A stretch of DNA of 64,000 bases from Erysipelotrichaceae bacterium. GTDB taxonomy: Bacteria; Bacillota_I; Bacilli_A; Erysipelotrichales; Erysipelotrichaceae. Within the stretch, counting starts at the first letter, position 1. The number at the start of each line of letters is the position of its first letter. The stretch spans positions 62,001-126,000 of the forward strand of contig JAFTCJ010000021.1 in NCBI GenBank assembly GCA_017454765.1. The letters are read 5' to 3'. Both the position numbers and the translations under genes were made by a program. The notes below the pieces were generated by a model. It was given only the letters and a program-made list of their open reading frames with translations, was not told the origin of the DNA and did no database searches. Below are positions 60,175 to 64,000 of this stretch, piece after piece.

Positions 60175-60362
60175 AGTACGTAAAGAAGAGCAGTATCTGA
60201 GGCTGCTGTCAGAGAGAATGGATCATACGGTGGAAGATCCTGACAGTCAATCAGTGAATTCACTTCTCAGTTGGACCAATACTCCACGTCTCATCCGCGT
60301 TAAGGATATGAGTGATAAATAAGGTGGTACCGCGCGAACAGCGCCCTTGAGCCACCTTTTTT
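60175..60362 (+). promoter_or_regulatory. T-box riboswitch of pheST, Phe specifier
   Basis: T-box core AAGGTGGTACCGCG at 60321-60334. Stem I has CTGTCAG (60206-60212) paired with CTGACAG (60240-60246), an AGAGAGA bulge, and GGTGGAA in the apical loop. The specifier TTC at 60259-60261 lies in GTGAATTCAC and codes for phenylalanine, matching the genes. Terminator: AAGGTGG with CCACCTT (60351-60358) and TTTTT. Uncharged tRNA-Phe would favour readthrough. Confidence 0.93.
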
Positions 60363-60383
60363 GTATTTTCAGGAGGATTTGAA

Positions 60384-61409
60384 ATGTTAGATCTGGAAGC
60401 ATTAAAAAACGAAGCTCTGAAGGCGATCGAAGCATCCGACAGCAAGACACTGGAGGATCTCAGGATCGAATATCTTTCCAAGAAGGGAAAGATCCAGTCT
60501 CTGATGGCGCAGATGAGGGATCTGTCGGCCGAAGAAAAACCGAAATTCGGCCAGATGGTCAATGATCTCAAGAACGCTGTATCTGCAGCTATGGATGAAA
60601 AGAAGAAACAGCTGGAAGAAGAGATGCTCAATGAGCAGCTTGCATCTGAAAAGATCGATATCACACTGGATGCCTATGTGCCCAAGACAGGTACGCTTCA
60701 TCCGCTGACGCTTGTACAGAAAGAGATCGAAGATATCTTCATCGGCATGGGCTACAATGTCGCCGAAGGTCCGGAAGTAGAAAGTGATCTTTATAACTTT
60801 ACAAAAGCAAATACACCGGAAGGACATCCGGCAAGAGATATGCAGGATACGTTCTATGTCGATCCGACGCATCTTTTAAGATCACAGACGACAGCTATCC
60901 AGATGAGAGTTCTGGAAGCAGAAGCAAATCATCTTCCGATCAAGGTCGTATGTCCGGGCAAGGTCTACAGAAGAGACGATGACGATGCGACTCATTCCCA
61001 TCAGTTCACACAATGCGAAGGTCTGGTCATCGGTGAAAATATCACTGTCGCCGATCTGAAAGGCACATTGGAACTGATGATCAGGGAGATGTTCTCAAAA
61101 GATGCGAAGATCCGTTTCCGTCCTTCCTATTTCCCGTTCACCGAACCTTCTTTTGAAGTCGATATGACCTGTCATATCTGTCATGGAAAGGGCTGCCCGA
61201 CATGTAAAGGAACAGGCTGGATCGAAATACTTGGTTCCGGAATGGTTCATCCCAATGTTCTGGAGATGGCCGGGATCGATTCCAAGAAGTATACGGGTTT
61301 TGCGTTCGGTGTCGGTATCGAAAGAGTTGCGATGCTGAAATACGGCGTCACGGATATCAGGGATCTGTTTACGAACGATATCCGTTTCCTGGACGGATTC
61401 AGAAGATAA
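60384..61409 (+). CDS. pheS: Phenylalanine-tRNA ligase alpha subunit
   Basis: A 341-residue class II catalytic subunit. An N-terminal coiled coil spans about 1-85. Motif 2 is in [22 protein letters not shown] near 193, the GMGY and GPEVE segments lie near 118, and motif 3 is in [17 protein letters not shown] near 304. A zinc-like cluster [12 protein letters not shown] appears near 265, a form found in many bacteria. CAGGAGG precedes ATG 60384. It pairs with pheT in an alpha2beta2 enzyme. Confidence 0.97.
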   Translation: MLDLEALKNEALKAIEASDSKTLEDLRIEYLSKKGKIQSLMAQMRDLSAEEKPKFGQMVNDLKNAVSAAMDEKKKQLEEEMLNEQLASEKIDITLDAYVPKTGTLHPLTLVQKEIEDIFIGMGYNVAEGPEVESDLYNFTKANTPEGHPARDMQDTFYVDPTHLLRSQTTAIQMRVLEAEANHLPIKVVCPGKVYRRDDDDATHSHQFTQCEGLVIGENITVADLKGTLELMIREMFSKDAKIRFRPSYFPFTEPSFEVDMTCHICHGKGCPTCKGTGWIEILGSGMVHPNVLEMAGIDSKKYTGFAFGVGIERVAMLKYGVTDIRDLFTNDIRFLDGFRR

Positions 61410-61424
61410 GGAGGCAGGAAGATT

Positions 61425-63821
61425 ATGAAATTAAGTTTAAACTGGTTAAGTGATTTTATAGATTTATCAGGTCTGAGCGTCGATCAGATCGTCGAACAGA
61501 TGGTGAAATGCGGGTTTGAGGTGGAATCCGTTGAAAAGATGTCATCCGGGACAAATCTTGTCGTCGGCAAGGTCATCGAATGCTATCCGCATCCGGATTC
61601 AGATCATCTGCATGTCACGAAGACCGATATCGGTTCCGAAGTTCTGACGATCGTGTGCGGTGCACCCAACTGTCGTGAAGGACTCAAGGTCATCGTGGCG
61701 AAACCTGGTGCAAAGCTTCCGGGCGGCGAGATCAAGAAAGGTGTGATCAGAGGTCAGGAATCAAACGGCATGCTGTGTTCTCTCAAGGAACTGGGTGTGG
61801 ATGAAGATCTGCTTCCGGCTGACAGCTGTTCGCATGACGGCATTGAAGAACTGGATGACCGTTTTGAAGTCGGAGATGAAGATATCCTGAAGAAACTGGG
61901 CTATGAAGATACGATCCTGGATGTTTCGGTCTATGCCAACAGACCTGACTGTCTTTCCATGTATGCGATGGCCTGTGAGATGGGAGCGATCCTGGACAGA
62001 AAGGTGACACTGCCTGATTTTGAAGGTAAGGCCGATATTGGCAGTAAAACCGATTTTGTCCTGACTTCCGCTTCTGCTAACTGTCCGCACTTCCTGGCGA
62101 AAGTCGTCAACCATGTGAAGATCAAGGAATCACCTGAATGGATGCAGCGTCATCTGCGTGCAAACGGCGTCAAATGCATCAATAACCTGGTAGATATATC
62201 CAACTATGTCATGCTGGAAACGGGCCAGCCGATGCATTTCTATGACCTCAGAAGCAATCCTGCGAAAGAGATCACGGTCAGAGATGACTTTGAAGGTACA
62301 TATACGGCACTTGACGGTATTGATTACAGGATCGAAAAAGGCGATCTGATGATCACATCGGAAGGAAAACCGATCGGTATCGCCGGCATCATGGGCGGTG
62401 ACAATACAAAGATCCTGGATGATACCGGTTCACTGATCATTGAATCAGCCCTGTTTGACCATGCACAGATCAGAAGAACAGCAAACCGTCTGGGTCTTCA
62501 GACAGAATCAGCTGCCAGATTTGCAAAAGGACTTGAGCCGCTTTCCCAGAATAAGGCAGTCGACAGAGCTGTACAGCTTTTGATCGAACTGGCCGATGCC
62601 GACGGCTTTGAAGAAACGGTCGAATACGGCAAGGCTGATTATGAGCCTTATGAGATCAGGGAATCCTTAAGCCATCTCAATGCTTTGATCGGCAAGGAAT
62701 ACACGATGGACAAAGCAGTCGATGTCATGAGAAGACTGGGATTCGAATATCGTATCGAAGGTGACGAGTTCATCACGAAGATCCCGTCTCACAGAGCCTG
62801 CGATCTCAAGATCAGGGAAGATATCGATGAAGAGATCGTCAGACTGACGGATTTCGACGATCTGACATCCACGCTTCCGCAGATGCCGCAGACTGTCGGC
62901 AAACTCAGCAGGATACAGAATATCCGCCGTGTCATCAGGGATATCCTGACAAAACAGGGTTTCTATGATACGATCAACTATTCTCTTGTTTCAAGAAAAT
63001 ATATCGATGAAGCACTGCTGCCTAACGGAGATCCGATCGAGATGGTCTCACCGCTTTCCGATGCAAGAAGGTATGTCAGGACTTCACTGATGAATTCACT
63101 GCTGGAAGCTTTGTCTTACAATCTTGACCACTACAATGAAAATGTCAGACTCTTCGAGATCTCCAAGGTATATTCAAGTGCCGGAGAGGAGGAGAGACTT
63201 GGCATCATCATGGAAGGAAGCCTCATTCAGGACAAGGTCATGCATCTGGATGTAAAAGCCGATTTTTACGTCATGAAGGGTCTTGTACTGCAGATTCTGT
63301 CTGCTTTAGGCTTTGAAATGGGCAGGATCTCATTAAAAGAGAACAATATCGATACCAGGCATTTCCATCCGTATCAGTCAGCTTTACTGGTGATGGACGG
63401 GAAAACATTGTGTATCTTCGGCAGACTGCATCCGGCATATCTGAAATCATTAAAACTGAACGATGTTTATTATTGTGAGATGATCCTGGATCCTCTTGCG
63501 CAGGCCAATCCGGCAAAGATAAAAGCACCTCTTGTCAGTAAGTATCCGTCAGTTTCCAGGGATATTTCGCTGATGCTGAAAGATGATGTCAAAGCCGCTG
63601 ATCTGATCGCTGCGATCAGGAAAACAGGCGGAAAAACAGTCAAGAAAGCCGAAGTGTTCGATGTCTATCAGGGCGAGCATATCGAACAGGGATACAAGTC
63701 CGTATCGCTGAATATCGTCTATGAAGATCCGGAAAAGACGCTCAAGGCAGAAGATGTCAATGATATACATGAAAGGATCCTGGCTGATCTGATCTCCCGT
63801 TTCGATGCAAAACAGCGTTAG
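61425..63821 (+). CDS. pheT: Phenylalanine-tRNA ligase beta subunit
   Basis: A 798-residue beta subunit. Domains: B1/EMAP-like tRNA-binding (VVGKVIECYPHPDSDHLHVTKTDIG near 46), B3/B4 editing domain (NNLVDISNYVMLETGQPMHFYD near 250; GIAGIMGGDNTKI near 323), B5 (about 405-475), the inactive synthetase-like core, and the C-terminal FDX-ACB domain (KYPSVSRDISLMLKDD near 705). AGGAGG precedes the ATG. No terminator follows before fruK. Confidence 0.97.
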   Translation: MKLSLNWLSDFIDLSGLSVDQIVEQMVKCGFEVESVEKMSSGTNLVVGKVIECYPHPDSDHLHVTKTDIGSEVLTIVCGAPNCREGLKVIVAKPGAKLPGGEIKKGVIRGQESNGMLCSLKELGVDEDLLPADSCSHDGIEELDDRFEVGDEDILKKLGYEDTILDVSVYANRPDCLSMYAMACEMGAILDRKVTLPDFEGKADIGSKTDFVLTSASANCPHFLAKVVNHVKIKESPEWMQRHLRANGVKCINNLVDISNYVMLETGQPMHFYDLRSNPAKEITVRDDFEGTYTALDGIDYRIEKGDLMITSEGKPIGIAGIMGGDNTKILDDTGSLIIESALFDHAQIRRTANRLGLQTESAARFAKGLEPLSQNKAVDRAVQLLIELADADGFEETVEYGKADYEPYEIRESLSHLNALIGKEYTMDKAVDVMRRLGFEYRIEGDEFITKIPSHRACDLKIREDIDEEIVRLTDFDDLTSTLPQMPQTVGKLSRIQNIRRVIRDILTKQGFYDTINYSLVSRKYIDEALLPNGDPIEMVSPLSDARRYVRTSLMNSLLEALSYNLDHYNENVRLFEISKVYSSAGEEERLGIIMEGSLIQDKVMHLDVKADFYVMKGLVLQILSALGFEMGRISLKENNIDTRHFHPYQSALLVMDGKTLCIFGRLHPAYLKSLKLNDVYYCEMILDPLAQANPAKIKAPLVSKYPSVSRDISLMLKDDVKAADLIAAIRKTGGKTVKKAEVFDVYQGEHIEQGYKSVSLNIVYEDPEKTLKAEDVNDIHERILADLISRFDAKQR

Positions 63822-63846
63822 AATAAAAGTAGCGAGGTGAGTTCAA

Positions 63847-64000
63847 ATGATCTATACCTGTACGACCAATCCGTCTCTGGACTATTACATCACTGTTCCC
63901 AATAAACTGATCGCCGGTGAAAACAACCGCAGCGACATGGAAATGTATGAAGCGGGAGGAAAAGGTGTCAATGTTTCCATCGTACTGAACAATTTCCGCA
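63847..64000 (+). CDS. fruK: 1-phosphofructokinase-like PfkB kinase, 5' part only
   Basis: The first 51 residues are in the window and the gene runs off the end. MIYTCTTNPSLDYYITV and the substrate loop EAGGKGVNVSIVLNN identify the PfkB family 1-phosphofructokinase or tagatose-6-phosphate kinase group. GAGGTG lies at normal spacing. TAGAAT at 63819-63824 overlapping the pheT stop is a possible -10. If a fructose PTS follows, it would be the usual fruRKA layout; this cannot be seen here. Confidence 0.8.
   Translation, partial: MIYTCTTNPSLDYYITVPNKLIAGENNRSDMEMYEAGGKGVNVSIVLNNFR

Noticed and set aside
1..64000. tRNA or rRNA genes, insertion sequences, prophage and genomic island borders
   Set aside because: I looked for tRNA-like cloverleaf ends, rRNA segments, transposases and integrases and found none; XerC is the chromosomal housekeeping recombinase by its context.

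Overview
The window is a stretch of core chromosome from a low-to-medium GC Gram-positive bacterium (Bacillota). Erysipelotrichia or a close relative is my best guess. The family-level placement is inference; it rests on Firmicute gene order (recJ-apt-rel-hisS-aspS, ffh-rpsP-khpA-rimM-trmD-rplS, topA-trmFO-xerC, rpsB-tsf-pyrH-frr-uppS-cdsA-dxr-rseP), T-box leaders, an RNase J2-like protein next to ftsK, a MurE without the usual diaminopimelate motif, and a pyruvate:ferredoxin oxidoreductase. Almost every gene lies on the + strand; tmcAL is the only clear minus-strand gene. I saw no tRNA, rRNA, insertion sequence, prophage or CRISPR array.

Layout. 1-2735: the end of a PTS enzyme I-like gene, a YebC-family regulator, then tmcAL facing away from yceD-rpmF. 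2825-9258: a shortened division/cell-wall cluster (mraZ, rsmH, ftsL, a PASTA penicillin-binding protein, mraY) running into recJ. 9242-15268: apt, the bifunctional (p)ppGpp enzyme Rel, and a T-box-controlled hisS-aspS operon. 15282-22736: ferredoxin, miaB, an ABC-F protein behind a translational attenuator, RNase J2-like rnjB and ftsK. 22870-31524: an SSB-like protein, ffh, an SRAP protein, the ribosome/tRNA maturation cluster, signal peptidase, a metallo-beta-lactamase fold protein, an acetyltransferase, rbgA, rnhB and dprA. 31566-39240: topA, trmFO, xerC, an LTA synthase-like protein and murE. 39264-47350: rpsB through rseP, then galE. 47351-53528: a small operon with a Phd-like DNA-binding protein followed by three envelope proteins: an unknown membrane protein, a secreted glucosaminidase and a PASTA-repeat protein. 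53551-64000: PFOR, recX, yhaM, rplK-rplA, T-box-controlled pheST, and the start of fruK.

The most unusual signals are regulatory. At least nine transcription units place a consensus -10 box 6-9 bases before the start codon without a usable Shine-Dalgarno site, so they should make leaderless or nearly leaderless mRNAs. The clearest case is a symmetric pair: tmcAL and yceD share one palindromic -10 region, each 6 bases from its start codon. The ABC-F gene has a three-codon upstream ORF inside a 16-bp helix that hides its ribosome binding site. The hisS-aspS T-box appears to read an aspartate codon. The Phd-like gene has a perfect consensus promoter bracketed by a 15-bp inverted repeat, and no toxin beside it.

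Several core proteins have odd sequence features: L11 lacks four residues of its proline loop, MraY lacks the triple-histidine motif, RNase J2 has lost most metal ligands, S2 has a long charged tail, and MurE lacks DNPR. All assignments come from reading the sequence and family knowledge; no searches were run.
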